DNA from: Rhizobium sp. Q54
GTDB taxonomy: Bacteria; Pseudomonadota; Alphaproteobacteria; Rhizobiales; Xanthobacteraceae
Direction of reading: 5' to 3'
DNA length: 36,686 bases
NCBI GenBank assembly: GCA_945870035.1
Contig: CAMBQQ010000034.1
Coordinates: 1 to 36,686 of the forward strand
The notes beneath the pieces were generated by a model. The model saw nothing but the letters and a program-made list of their open reading frames with translations, was not told the origin of the DNA and searched no databases. The position numbers and the translations under genes were made by a program. Within the stretch, counting starts at the first letter, position 1. Every line of letters starts with the position of its first letter. Shown piece after piece: positions 1-7,546 of this stretch.

Positions 1-1
1 G

Positions 2-148
2 CATCGTTACGTGCTGCTTTACAACCAGCAGCTTCCGCAATCAGCCTTGGGCAGCAAGACACCCTTGCAGGCCATGAAGGACTGGCATAGCCTGAAACCG
101 GAGTTGTTCAGAAAACAGCCATATCACCTACCGGGATGTGACACCTAA
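2..148 (+). mobile_element. IS481-family transposase, C-terminal end (partial)
   Basis: This reading frame enters from the left edge and stops with TAA after 48 codons. It ends in LPGCDT and contains SALGSKTPLQAMKDW and HSLKPELFRKQPY, the typical C-terminus of IS481-type DDE integrases (transposases that cut and join DNA). The catalytic DDE residues lie outside the window, so activity cannot be judged. The right terminal inverted repeat should lie at or just past the stop (about 137-150), but I cannot define it without the left end. An opposite-strand hypothetical gene runs into it. I am confident of the family from the tail motif; completeness is unknown. Confidence 0.8.
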
Positions 149-455
149 CGATACGTTCGCCACGAGTTAGCTCGACATGCTTGTGGCTGTCGTGCAAGTC
201 CCAAACCAACTGGAAATCGGGGCAGACACTCGCCACAAGATATTCACGATAGCGTCTCGCACTTCTCGAATGCGCAACACGAGCGGGATCTCTTTCGTGC
301 CACCAGTGCCACATGCGCTCCGCCATGGTGTCGAGCTGTGCGACCGCATTCTTTACCCGATGGCGCAATAGGGGTTCCGCCAAGTATTCTTTATAGGTTG
401 GAGCAACTAACCTTGTAAAAAATTCCACTGGATCGTAAGTCCTGAAGTCTGACAT
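108..455 (-). pseudogene. Hypothetical protein, probably truncated at its 3' end by the IS
   Basis: This 115-codon frame starts MSDFRTYDPVEFF. The ATG is preceded by AAGGAA about 6 nt upstream, which is why I chose it over the ATG 25 codons earlier. The protein is rich in Trp, Arg and His (MWHWWHERDP, VWDLHDSHKHVEL) with no signal peptide or membrane segment. I recognise no domain; similar short proteins of unknown function with a D-x-HKH motif occur in alphaproteobacteria, but this is from memory. The last 13 or so codons overlap the transposase 3' end antisense, and their composition changes there (RCHIPVGDMAVF). The natural C-terminus has therefore probably been replaced by IS sequence. 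Confidence 0.5.
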
Positions 456-565
456 GGCCAATTTCCTTCGACACTTGTCGTGCCGTCGCTTTTGCTGGCC
501 ACTCCACTTGTTGGCCAGAATCGACAGCACTTCAGTCGCACCAGCAGTACGTCAATAGTAAAGAC

Positions 566-595
566 GTGGATGGCCGGGACAAGCCCGGCCATGAC
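566..595. repeat. Dispersed palindromic repeat, copy 1
   Basis: The core TGGCCGGG / CCCGGCCA forms an 8-bp inverted repeat around ACAAG, flanked by TGGA and TGAC. A diverged copy with the same layout and a changed stem (GCCCGGG / CCCGGGC) is at 5841-5870. Conservation of the pairing with altered stem bases suggests a REP-like element. Confidence 0.7.
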
Positions 596-627
596 GCCTG
601 CGATAATGCGAGAAAAGGCTTCTTACC

Positions 628-739
628 GTCACCCTGAGGTGCGAGGCCGCAAGGCCGAGCCTCGAAGGGCGACGGCCCGGGAGTCGGCGGCCGTTCATCC
701 TTCGAGGCTCGCGCAAGTGCGCTCGCACCTCAGGATGAC
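628..739. repeat. Dispersed nested palindrome (CCTGAGGTGCGAG type)
   Basis: The outer arms at 628-645 and 722-739 are inverted copies with one mismatch (GTCACCCTGAGGTGCGAG and its complement). An inner pair, GCCTCGAAGG and CCTTCGAGGC, nests inside. This is a common intergenic element of Bradyrhizobium-like genomes. Its function is unknown; its likely spread by a REP-associated transposase is inference. Confidence 0.75.
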
Positions 740-765
740 GGGTTTGGGTCTAGTGCGATATCAAG

Positions 766-835
766 GCCCCCTCACCCGCCCGCCTTCGCTGTCGCTTCGG
801 CGGGCGACCTCTCCCCGCAAGCGGGGAGAGGTAAA
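766..835. repeat. Dispersed palindrome (CCTCTCCCCG type), copy 1
   Basis: It contains CCTCTCCCCG-CAAG-CGGGGAGAGG, a strong hairpin, and an adjoining GCCCGCC/GGCGGGC pair. A second copy of the core hairpin is at 21033-21058, between two convergent genes. Here it lies just beyond the pccB stop, so it might aid termination, but no long T-run is present. Confidence 0.7.
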
Positions 836-842
836 GAAAGAA

Positions 843-2375
843 CTACACCGGCAAATTATCGTGCTTCCGTCTCGGCTGTTCGACATGCTTGTTCTTCAGC
901 ATCGCCAGCGCGCGGGCGAGCCTACGCCGCGTCGAGTGCGGCATGATGACGTCGTCGATATAGCCGCGCTCGGCGGCGACGAAGGGCGACAAAAACCGGT
1001 CCTCGTATTCCTTGGTGCGCGCCGCGATCTTGTCCTTGTCGCCGATGTCGGCGCGGAAGATGATCTCGACCGCGCCTTTGGCGCCCATCACCGCGATCTG
1101 CGCGGTCGGCCAGGCATAATTGACGTCGCCGCCGATGTGCTTCGACGCCATCACGTCATACGCGCCGCCGAAGGCCTTGCGCGTGATGACGGTGACGAGC
1201 GGCACGGTGCACTGGCTGTAGGCGAACAACAGTTTCGCGCCGTGCTTGATCAGGCCGCCATATTCCTGATCGGTGCCGGGCAGAAAGCCGGGCACGTCGA
1301 CAAAGGTAACGATCGGAATGTTGAAGGCGTCGCAGAAGCGCACGAAGCGCGCCGCCTTCCGGGAAGCATCGCTGTCGAGCACGCCGGCCAGCACCATCGG
1401 CTGGTTGGCGACGAAGCCGACGGTGGAGCCGGATATGCGGCCGAAGCCGGTGACGATGTTCTTGGCGTAGGCCGTCGAGATTTCGAAGAAGTCGCCCTCG
1501 TCCACCACCTTCTGGATCAGTTCCTTGATGTCATAGGGCTTGTTCGGATTGTCGGGGATCAGCGTGTCGAGCGACTCGTCGATCCGGTCGGCGTCATCGA
1601 GCGTCGGCCATGACGGCGCGCCTGCTTCGAAATTCGACGGCAGGAAGTCGATCAGCCGGCGCATCTGCAACAGACACTCGACATCGTTGTCGAACGAACC
1701 GTCGGCGACGCCGGACTTCGTCGTGTGGATCGAGGCGCCGCCGAGTTCTTCAGCGGTGACGACTTCGTTGGTCACGGTCTTCACCACGTCGGGGCCGGTG
1801 ACGAACATGTAGGAGGTGTCGCGCACCATGAAGATGAAGTCGGTCATCGCCGGCGAATAGACGTCGCCGCCGGCGCAGGGGCCCATGATGATGGAAATCT
1901 GCGGGATGACGCCGGAGGATAAAACGTTGCGCTTGAACACTTCGCCATAGCCGCCGAGCGCGGCGACACCTTCCTGGATGCGCGCGCCGCCGGCGTCGAA
2001 CAGGCCGATCACGGGGCAGCGCGCCTTCAGCGCCATGTCCTGCACCTTGACGATTTTCTGCGCATGCGCCTCCGACAGCGAGCCGCCGAACACGGTGAAG
2101 TCCTTGGAGAACAGATAGACAATGCGGCCGTTGACCGTGCCCCAGCCGGTGACGACGCCGTCGCCGGGGAATTTGGTTTTTTCCATGCCGAAGTCGGAGG
2201 AGCGGTGCTCGACGAACATGTCGAACTCCTCGAACGAGCCCTTGTCGAGCAAGAGTTCGATGCGCTCGCGGGCGGTGAGTTTGCCCTTGCTGTGCTGGGC
2301 GGCAATGCGCTTGTCGCCGCCACCCTGGCGGGCCTCGTCGCGCCGTTCTTCCAGCCGGTCGAGAATGTCCTTCAT
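843..2375 (-). CDS. pccB: Propionyl-CoA carboxylase beta subunit (carboxyltransferase)
   Basis: At 510 residues this is the usual length for the biotin-dependent acyl-CoA carboxylase beta chain. The beta chain moves carboxyl from carboxybiotin to propionyl-CoA, giving methylmalonyl-CoA in the cytosol. Both crotonase-like halves are complete: the N-domain carries [11 protein letters not shown] (about 126-136) and [12 protein letters not shown], and the C-domain carries [16 protein letters not shown] (about 359-374) and [14 protein letters not shown]. Asp407 in GGAYDVM is equivalent to the residue that sets propionyl over acetyl preference in Streptomyces PccB. The start [12 protein letters not shown] is the family's usual one. 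No alpha subunit (pccA) lies next to it, so the biotin-carrying partner must be encoded elsewhere. Its divergent neighbour is the TPR gene. Confidence 0.95.
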   Translation of the reverse strand: MKDILDRLEERRDEARQGGGDKRIAAQHSKGKLTARERIELLLDKGSFEEFDMFVEHRSSDFGMEKTKFPGDGVVTGWGTVNGRIVYLFSKDFTVFGGSLSEAHAQKIVKVQDMALKARCPVIGLFDAGGARIQEGVAALGGYGEVFKRNVLSSGVIPQISIIMGPCAGGDVYSPAMTDFIFMVRDTSYMFVTGPDVVKTVTNEVVTAEELGGASIHTTKSGVADGSFDNDVECLLQMRRLIDFLPSNFEAGAPSWPTLDDADRIDESLDTLIPDNPNKPYDIKELIQKVVDEGDFFEISTAYAKNIVTGFGRISGSTVGFVANQPMVLAGVLDSDASRKAARFVRFCDAFNIPIVTFVDVPGFLPGTDQEYGGLIKHGAKLLFAYSQCTVPLVTVITRKAFGGAYDVMASKHIGGDVNYAWPTAQIAVMGAKGAVEIIFRADIGDKDKIAARTKEYEDRFLSPFVAAERGYIDDVIMPHSTRRRLARALAMLKNKHVEQPRRKHDNLPV

Positions 2376-2448
2376 GGTGTCTTTAAGCCCCTTGAAACCC
2401 CGTCCCGGCAGTTTGGCCCAGTTTGGTGCGCTGCAAAAGGTGAATGTT

Positions 2449-2560
2449 CGTCATCCCGGGCGAGCGAGCGCAGCGAGTAAGACCCGGGATCCAGTAACCC
2501 CGGTGTTTGCGATGCGGATAGGCCGGAGTTACTGGGTCCCCGCCTTCGCGGGGACGACAT
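2449..2560. repeat. Dispersed palindrome between pccB and the TPR gene
   Basis: Two joined hairpins are visible: TCATCCCGGG with CCCGGGATCC arms around a GAGCGAGCGCAGCGAG stretch, and TCCCCGCCTTCGCGGGGA. GAGTTACTGG pairs with CCAGTAACCC. This is a familiar intergenic repeat of alphaproteobacterial genomes. It fills most of the 229-nt divergent gap, leaving little room for promoters beside it. Confidence 0.75.
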
Positions 2561-2604
2561 CATCAAGGCTTGGCATCCCCCAAAACCCTGCTTACAAGCC
2601 CCCC

Positions 2605-4227
2605 ATGACCGACCCGACGACCGACCACAAGACCATGGCCCAGCTCCTGCAACAGGGGCTTTTCCACCACCGCCAGGGCCAGATCCAGCAGGCCATGGAG
2701 CGCTACGGCGAGGTCCTGCAAAAGGACCCGAAGAACGCCGACGCGCTCTATTACGTCGCGGTCGTGGCCTGCCAGGAAGGCCAGTTCAAGCAGGGCGTCG
2801 ACCTGCTCCGCCGGGCGATGACCCTGGTGCCGCCCGAGGCGCGCATGCTCAATGCGCTCGGCCAGGCGCTGGACCGGCTCGGCCAGCCGCTGGAGGCGAT
2901 CAAGGCGCTCGACCAGGCCATCGCGCTCGATCCCAAGCTCGCCGCCGCGCATGCCAACCGCGCCAATATCCTCACCGACGCCGGCATGGCGCTGGAGGCG
3001 CTCAAGAGCTTCGACCGCGCGCTCGAGCTTGCCCCCGACCAGCCGACCGAACTGATCAACCGCGGCGGCCTGCTCGAACTGGTCGGCCGGCCCGAAGACG
3101 CGCTCAAGGACTATGACCGCGCCATCGCGCTCGATCCCAACCTGGCCGAAGTGCAGGCCAATCGCGGCGCGGTGCTGAAGGACCTCGGCCTTCTCGACAT
3201 GGCGCGCGGCAAGACCGACACGACGCGCTTCAACGACGCAATCGCGGCCTACGACCGCGCGGTGAAGATCAAGCGCGGACTGCACGAGGCCTATGCGGCG
3301 CGCGGCCAGATCAAGCTGATGACCGGCGACTGGATCGGCGGCTTCAACGATTACGACCACCGCGCCGAATTCGCCAATCCGACCTTCAAGCCTTTGGCCG
3401 ATCCGCGCTGGCACGGCGAAAAGCGCGACGGCGAGCGCATCGTGCTGGTGGCCGAACAGGGCCTCGGCGACATCATCCAGTTCGCCCGCTTTGCGCCGCT
3501 CTTGGCCGCGCAAGGTCACGACGTCGTGCTGCTGGTGCGCAAGGGCATGGCGCCTTTGTTGTCGACGCTGAAAGGCGTCACCATCGTCACCGACGCCGCG
3601 GAGCTTGAGGCGATGCGGCCGCTGCGCTGGCTGCCGCTGATGAGCGCGCCGCGCGTGCTCGCCACCACGCCGGAGACACTGCCGCGCGCCGCGGCTTATC
3701 TCACAGCCGAGCCGGCGCGCATCGCCCATTGGGCGGACAAGATCGGCGCGGCGCCGTTCAAGATCGGCATCACCTGGTCGGCCGGCAATCCCGACCGCAC
3801 CCAGGCTGCGAACCGCAACATTCCGCTCACCGCGTTCAAGGCGCTGGCCGACCTGCCCGGCGTCGAACTGATTGCGCTGCAGAAGGGACCCGCGGTGGCC
3901 GATATCCGGGGCGTCGCCTTCCGGGACAAGATCCGCACCATCGAGGCCGATCCGAGCCCGGACGCCGACTATTTCCTCGATACCGCAGCCGTCATCAGCC
4001 AACTCGATCTCGTGGTCAGTTGCGATACCTCGATCGTGCATCTGGCCGGCGCGCTGGGCCGGCCGGTGTTCACCGCCGTGCCGGTGATTTCCGACTGGCG
4101 CTGGATGCTCAACCGCGACGACAGCCCGTGGTATCCGTCGCTGCGCGTGTTCCGGCAGGACGCCGCCCAGCAATGGGGGCCGGTTTTCGCCCGCATCGCG
4201 GCCGCCGCCGGGCAAAGGCTGAAATAG
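2605..4227 (+). CDS. TPR protein with C-terminal glycosyltransferase-9-like domain
   Basis: This 540-residue protein has no signal peptide. Residues about 12-245 are five to six tetratricopeptide repeats (for example A-x-ANRANILTDAG and AIALDPNLAEVQANRGAVL), a protein-binding scaffold. Residues about 278-540 resemble the glycosyltransferase 9/heptosyltransferase fold, with LVAEQGLGDIIQFARF (281-296), GITWSAGNP and DLVVSCDTSIVHLAGALGRP. TPR-GT fusions of this type are common in alphaproteobacteria, often near flagellar or polysaccharide genes, and their acceptors are mostly unknown. I chose the first ATG after the intergenic repeat. No clear Shine-Dalgarno sequence supports it, and MAQLLQQG ten codons later is an alternative. 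No glycan genes are nearby. Confidence 0.85.
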   Translation: MTDPTTDHKTMAQLLQQGLFHHRQGQIQQAMERYGEVLQKDPKNADALYYVAVVACQEGQFKQGVDLLRRAMTLVPPEARMLNALGQALDRLGQPLEAIKALDQAIALDPKLAAAHANRANILTDAGMALEALKSFDRALELAPDQPTELINRGGLLELVGRPEDALKDYDRAIALDPNLAEVQANRGAVLKDLGLLDMARGKTDTTRFNDAIAAYDRAVKIKRGLHEAYAARGQIKLMTGDWIGGFNDYDHRAEFANPTFKPLADPRWHGEKRDGERIVLVAEQGLGDIIQFARFAPLLAAQGHDVVLLVRKGMAPLLSTLKGVTIVTDAAELEAMRPLRWLPLMSAPRVLATTPETLPRAAAYLTAEPARIAHWADKIGAAPFKIGITWSAGNPDRTQAANRNIPLTAFKALADLPGVELIALQKGPAVADIRGVAFRDKIRTIEADPSPDADYFLDTAAVISQLDLVVSCDTSIVHLAGALGRPVFTAVPVISDWRWMLNRDDSPWYPSLRVFRQDAAQQWGPVFARIAAAAGQRLK

Positions 4228-4244
4228 CCTTTCGCGGGCTCAAT

Positions 4245-4261
4245 GGAACTTTTTTTGTTCC
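4245..4261 (+). promoter_or_regulatory. GGAAC-N7-GTTCC palindrome upstream of dps
   Basis: GGAAC is the -35 core recognised by the alphaproteobacterial general-stress sigma factor EcfG, and dps is a common member of that regulon. Here GGAAC is followed after 16 nt by GCTT, a poor match to the expected GTT-containing -10. The T7 spacer and mirrored GTTCC could instead be an operator. It lies 50-67 nt before the dps ATG. Confidence 0.3.
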
Positions 4262-4311
4262 CGCCGCTTGTCTGGCCGGGGGCTCTTTCATTGCCGCAAA
4301 GGACATTTCAG

Positions 4312-4827
4312 ATGGCTAACAAGGCTGCACCACGGCTGAAAACGCCGACCGATCTCAAGAGCAATGCGACCAAGGCCGTCGCCGACGCGCTGAACGCGAT
4401 CCTGGCCGACACCTTCGCGCTGTACATGAAGACCAAGAACTTCCACTGGCATGTCAGCGGGCCGCATTTCCGCGACTATCACTTGATGTTCGACGAACAG
4501 GCGGCCGAACTGCTCGGCTCGACCGACGAGCTGGCCGAGCGCGTGCGCAAGATCGGCGGTCATACGTTGCGCTCGATCGGCGATATCGCCGCCAAGCAGA
4601 CGATTGCCGACAACGATGCCGATTACGTGTCGCCGGACGACATGCTGATCGAGTTACACACCGACACCTTGCACACGATCAAGGCGATGCGCGCGGCGCA
4701 TGAAGTGTGCGACGAGCACGACGATGTCGCTTCCGCCAGCCTGTTGGAGAACTTCATCGACGCCGCCGAAAAGCGGGCGTGGTTTCTGTTCGAGACGGCG
4801 CGCCAGGGCGAGCCGAGTGGGCATTAA
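4312..4827 (+). CDS. dps: Dps ferritin-like DNA-protecting protein
   Basis: This 171-residue protein matches the Dps family, which forms dodecamers that oxidise and store iron with peroxide and shield DNA in stationary phase. The ferroxidase ligands are in place: His45 in NFHWHVSG, His57 and Asp61 in YHLMFDEQ, and Asp72 and Glu76 in STDELAE. The basic N-terminus (MANKAAPRLKTPTDLK) could bind DNA. I chose the ATG preceded by AGGAC rather than an upstream in-frame ATG, which would add 23 residues of leader-like sequence. The stop codon overlaps the stop of the convergent DUF2157-like gene. A possible stress-type promoter element lies upstream. Confidence 0.95.
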   Translation: MANKAAPRLKTPTDLKSNATKAVADALNAILADTFALYMKTKNFHWHVSGPHFRDYHLMFDEQAAELLGSTDELAERVRKIGGHTLRSIGDIAAKQTIADNDADYVSPDDMLIELHTDTLHTIKAMRAAHEVCDEHDDVASASLLENFIDAAEKRAWFLFETARQGEPSGH

Positions 4828-5789
4828 GCCGGGTCGGCCGCGGCGACCGGCGGCTTGCGGTTGAACCGGTGCAGCACGAACGCCGCCAGCAACAAGGCGA
4901 CGCCGCCGACCAGCACCGAGAGCGGCGTCGCCCCGAGCTTTTCGAACCATTGCGTATAGAAGTGAATGGCGCCGAACACCGCGACGACATTGACGAGCCA
5001 GGCGCGTCCCGACCGCATCGCCCAGACCAAGGCGGCGACCAGCACCAGCGCCCAGGCGATACTGAACGCATAGGCCGGAATGACGATCTCGATATTGGCG
5101 ATTGAGCGCGGTGGCACGCGCTGGCCGTGAAAAAGGAAGAACGGATCGCCCCACAGCGAGCCGATCCAGAAGCCGAAATTGACCAGCAGGACCGACGTGC
5201 GCGCGGCGGCGATGGCGATGCGCTCATAGGCGGCGCTGATTCGCTTGGACGCCTGAAAGGCAATGAAGGCGAGCGCCGAGAACAAGACAACGGTCAAGGT
5301 CGGTTCGAAGATCGCCAGCGAATAAGTCGCGTGCGAATAGCCGGTGCGCGCGCCAAGACAGGCCGATGCCGCCAGCACGGCGAAGCAGATCAACAGGCTC
5401 GAGCGCGCGGCAATCGCCGCCAGCGTCAAAGCCAAAGTGACGATCAAGGTCGAGCGCAACGAGCCCTCGCCCAGCGCCAGAACGCCGGCGCAGAACATCA
5501 GCGCGCCGACAATCAGGCAGATCTGGCCGAGCACAAACCATTGCGTCTTCGGCTGCCGCGCGATGACAACGCCGCCGGCGAACAGCGCAACGCCCATGGC
5601 CACCGCCGTCTCCGGGGTAGGCACCAGCGCCACAGCGCCGAGCGCAATCGCGACCACGCCGAAACCGATCAGGATGTTGAAAGCCAGCGTGCCGACATCC
5701 GAGGATGCCAGGCCCTTGAGGCGTTCGGCCTCTTCCGCTGTCAGCTTGCCTTCCTCGACGAGTTTGGAAATATCCAGCGTGATCTTCAT
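4824..5789 (-). CDS. DUF2157-like polytopic membrane protein
   Basis: This 321-residue protein has a short soluble N-terminus (MKITLDISKLVEEGKLTAEEAERLKGL) typical of DUF2157-like proteins. About nine hydrophobic segments follow, spread from residue 34 to 310, and it ends in a short tail. No catalytic motif is visible, and the family's function is unknown. The start is the family-like one, 94 nt from the ATP12 gene's stop across a palindromic repeat. Its stop overlaps that of dps by 3 bases, so the two convergent transcripts must overlap. Confidence 0.7.
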   Translation of the reverse strand: MKITLDISKLVEEGKLTAEEAERLKGLASSDVGTLAFNILIGFGVVAIALGAVALVPTPETAVAMGVALFAGGVVIARQPKTQWFVLGQICLIVGALMFCAGVLALGEGSLRSTLIVTLALTLAAIAARSSLLICFAVLAASACLGARTGYSHATYSLAIFEPTLTVVLFSALAFIAFQASKRISAAYERIAIAAARTSVLLVNFGFWIGSLWGDPFFLFHGQRVPPRSIANIEIVIPAYAFSIAWALVLVAALVWAMRSGRAWLVNVVAVFGAIHFYTQWFEKLGATPLSVLVGGVALLLAAFVLHRFNRKPPVAAADPA

Positions 5790-5840
5790 CGCCTGCCCCC
5801 TGCCGCAATACGTAAGTTTGCTGGCTGAGTAGCGGCATCA

Positions 5841-5870
5841 TGGATGCCCGGGTCAAGCCCGGGCATGACA
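5841..5870. repeat. Dispersed palindromic repeat, copy 2
   Basis: TGGATGCCCGGGTCAAGCCC and its complementary right arm form a 7-bp stem with the same outer TGGA/TGAC as the copy at 566-595. It lies between two minus-strand genes, just after the ATP12 gene's stop. Confidence 0.7.
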
Positions 5871-5883
5871 GAGAATGGCGTTG

Positions 5884-6660
5884 CTACTTAACCAGCTTCA
5901 GCACCGTCGCCGCCGCCATGTACTCCGCGAAGCGGCCTTCGCGGCGTTGCAGTGCCATGTCGTCGAGTCCCCATTGCGACATCTGGTAGTCTTCGTCGAC
6001 ATGCGCCGCCTTCCACGCGGCGGCGGCGTCGAACGCACCGGCGTTGACGGCGAGCGCGATCAAAGCCGAACCGGTCAGAGTCATGATCGAGGCGACCGCA
6101 CCAAGCCGCCACGGATTTGTGGGAATGCTCGCCGACGCGGCGGCGACCGCCTCTTGCGGCTGCGCGGCAAAGACCACGCCTTCGATTAAGATAAAGCGCG
6201 CGCCGAGCTTATCACGCACCCAGGCCAGCACCGGATCCCATTCGGCCTTCTGCCTTTCGACCAGGCCGGGCGGCGTATCGGCGCGATAGCAAACCAGATC
6301 GGAGCCGAGATATTGCACGATCTCCTCGACCACCGGCTCGGGCTTCACTGCGACGCCGTCGATGACGACATTGGCCAGCCGCGTCAGCGGCATCGCGAAG
6401 GGATCGATGACCTCGACCTGCGCTTCCCATTCCTGTGCGATGGCGTCAGCAAGTTCGCGCCCAGGCGCGACCAGCGCCTTGCGCGCGGGGGTCATCACCT
6501 GCTTGCCGTCGAGCAACAGCGGGAAACCCTCGGCGGTCTGCTCGCCAATCTGTGCCGCTTTATAAAAACGCTTGCGCAAGGAGGCGCGCGCGCCCTGCCG
6601 CGCCGACACCATCGGGTCGAGCGGCTGGTTGATGAAAATCTCTTCCATGAACTCACGCAT
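5884..6660 (-). CDS. ATP12-family F1-ATPase assembly chaperone
   Basis: This 258-residue protein matches ATP12 chaperones, which hold the F1 alpha subunit during ATP synthase assembly. Family features are RARASLRKRFYK-like basic residues near 26-34, the LLLDGKQVMTPAR segment, AIAQEWEAQ, DPFAMPLTRLAN, and SDLVCYRADTPPGLVERQ with WDPVL. The start MREFMEEIFINQPLDP agrees with homologues from memory and overlaps the HAD gene's stop by 8 nt, implying translational coupling. A longer same-frame ORF upstream is only the HAD gene read in another frame. HAD-ATP12 pairing is common in Hyphomicrobiales, usually right after an RluA gene. Confidence 0.9.
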   Translation of the reverse strand: MREFMEEIFINQPLDPMVSARQGARASLRKRFYKAAQIGEQTAEGFPLLLDGKQVMTPARKALVAPGRELADAIAQEWEAQVEVIDPFAMPLTRLANVVIDGVAVKPEPVVEEIVQYLGSDLVCYRADTPPGLVERQKAEWDPVLAWVRDKLGARFILIEGVVFAAQPQEAVAAASASIPTNPWRLGAVASIMTLTGSALIALAVNAGAFDAAAAWKAAHVDEDYQMSQWGLDDMALQRREGRFAEYMAAATVLKLVK

Positions 6661-7339
6661 GGGCGGCCGCCTTCTCGCTTGAAGGCCACAGCGCAGCCAG
6701 CGCCGCATCGAGCGCGGCGAATTCTTCGATGACCGTTCGCGCGCCGGCCTCATGCAGATCGGCGACCGGGTGATAGCCCCACGAGACGCCGATGGCGGCG
6801 GCGCCGGCGTTCTTCGCCATGGCCATGTCGAACACGGTATCGCCGATAACGACGGTATTTTCCGGCGCGATGCCGGTCTCGCGCATGGCGTGAAGCACCA
6901 TGCCGGGATCGGGCTTGGACGGCGCGGTATCTGCGGTCTGTACGGTGACGAAAACACCTTCAAGACCGTGCGTCTCGACCATCGCGGCGACGCCGCGCCG
7001 CGACTTGCCGGTGGCGACGCCGAGCACGCAATCGTCGCGCAGGCGCAGGCGGTCGATGGCGGCGCGCGCGCCGGGATACAGCGGCGCCTTCCAGGTGCCG
7101 GCCTGCCGCATGGTCGAGAAGGCATCCTTGTAGCTTTGCACCAGACCGTCGATTGGATGATCCTGCCCCGCCGCCAGCGTCTCCATCGCGTTTTTCAGCG
7201 ACAGGCCAATAATGGCGCGCACGGCTTCCGGCGGCGGACAGGCCAGCCCCTGCCCGCGCCAGGCCAAATCCATCGCCGCACAGATCATGTGCTGGCTGTC
7301 CATCAGGGTTCCATCGACGTCGAAAAGCACGAGTTTCAT
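6653..7339 (-). CDS. HAD-IA family phosphatase (phosphoglycolate phosphatase-like)
   Basis: This 228-residue cytosolic phosphatase belongs to the haloacid dehalogenase superfamily. Motif I is LFDVDGTLMDS, with nucleophile Asp7 and Asp9. Motif II is GVATGKSRRGV, the Lys of motif III is in SKPDPGM, and motif IV is VIGDTVFDMAMAKNAGA. A helical cap lies between residues 15 and 90. The substrate cannot be read; Gph-like or pyrophosphatase activity is possible. I chose the ATG at MKLVLFDVDGTL, with AGAGG about 10 nt upstream, over one 13 codons earlier. It overlaps the ATP12 gene and faces the korC operon across a 207-nt divergent gap. Confidence 0.9.
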   Translation of the reverse strand: MKLVLFDVDGTLMDSQHMICAAMDLAWRGQGLACPPPEAVRAIIGLSLKNAMETLAAGQDHPIDGLVQSYKDAFSTMRQAGTWKAPLYPGARAAIDRLRLRDDCVLGVATGKSRRGVAAMVETHGLEGVFVTVQTADTAPSKPDPGMVLHAMRETGIAPENTVVIGDTVFDMAMAKNAGAAAIGVSWGYHPVADLHEAGARTVIEEFAALDAALAALWPSSEKAAAHA

Positions 7340-7546
7340 GATGCGCAAGCCTCTAGCAACCACCGTTGTGCGCCGCAACAGACGCGAGCCTCAAAAAGCC
7401 TTGATACAACGGAAGGATAAGTAGCCTAAAGCCGTTCTAATCAATAGTATCGGCCTCGGAATCGAGCCGGATACAAGGCCGAGCCGAGGGGAAGCAACGC
7501 GAACCGTGCGTACAGAGATCACGCCCGGCCGCGTTTTGAGGTTGCA
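7340..7546. promoter_or_regulatory. Divergent promoter region, HAD gene and kor operon
   Basis: This 207-nt AT-richer gap must hold the start signals of both transcripts. An inverted repeat CGGCCT (7451-7456) and AGGCCG (7476-7481), 19 nt apart, is a possible operator. GAGG about 6-9 nt before the korC ATG serves as ribosome site. I do not see a convincing sigma-54 or FNR box. Confidence 0.3.

Larger units (their letters stand above)
456..842. other. Gene-free stretch holding three dispersed palindromes
   Basis: I find no credible gene between the truncated hypothetical gene and the pccB stop. Plus-strand ORFs here are palindrome translations that continue antisense to pccB. The content is three unrelated palindromic repeats, listed separately, of kinds found in many copies in Bradyrhizobium-like genomes. 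The hairpin nearest pccB could help end its transcription. Confidence 0.7.

Noticed and set aside
628..835. Possible CRISPR or tandem array
   Set aside because: The elements are single palindromes of different families with no regular spacers.
2563..4215. 550-codon ORF antisense to the TPR gene
   Set aside because: It mirrors high-GC codon use of a clear TPR/GT gene, is low in complexity (Arg, Gly, Ala, His) and has no domain or ribosome site.
5884..7125. 413-codon ORF suggesting an extended ATP12 protein
   Set aside because: The added N-terminal part is the HAD gene read in another frame; the true start MREFMEEIF overlaps the HAD stop as in relatives.
7381..7420. Half FNR/ANR site (TTGAT) upstream of korC
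   Set aside because: The second half-site ATCAA is not at the needed spacing.
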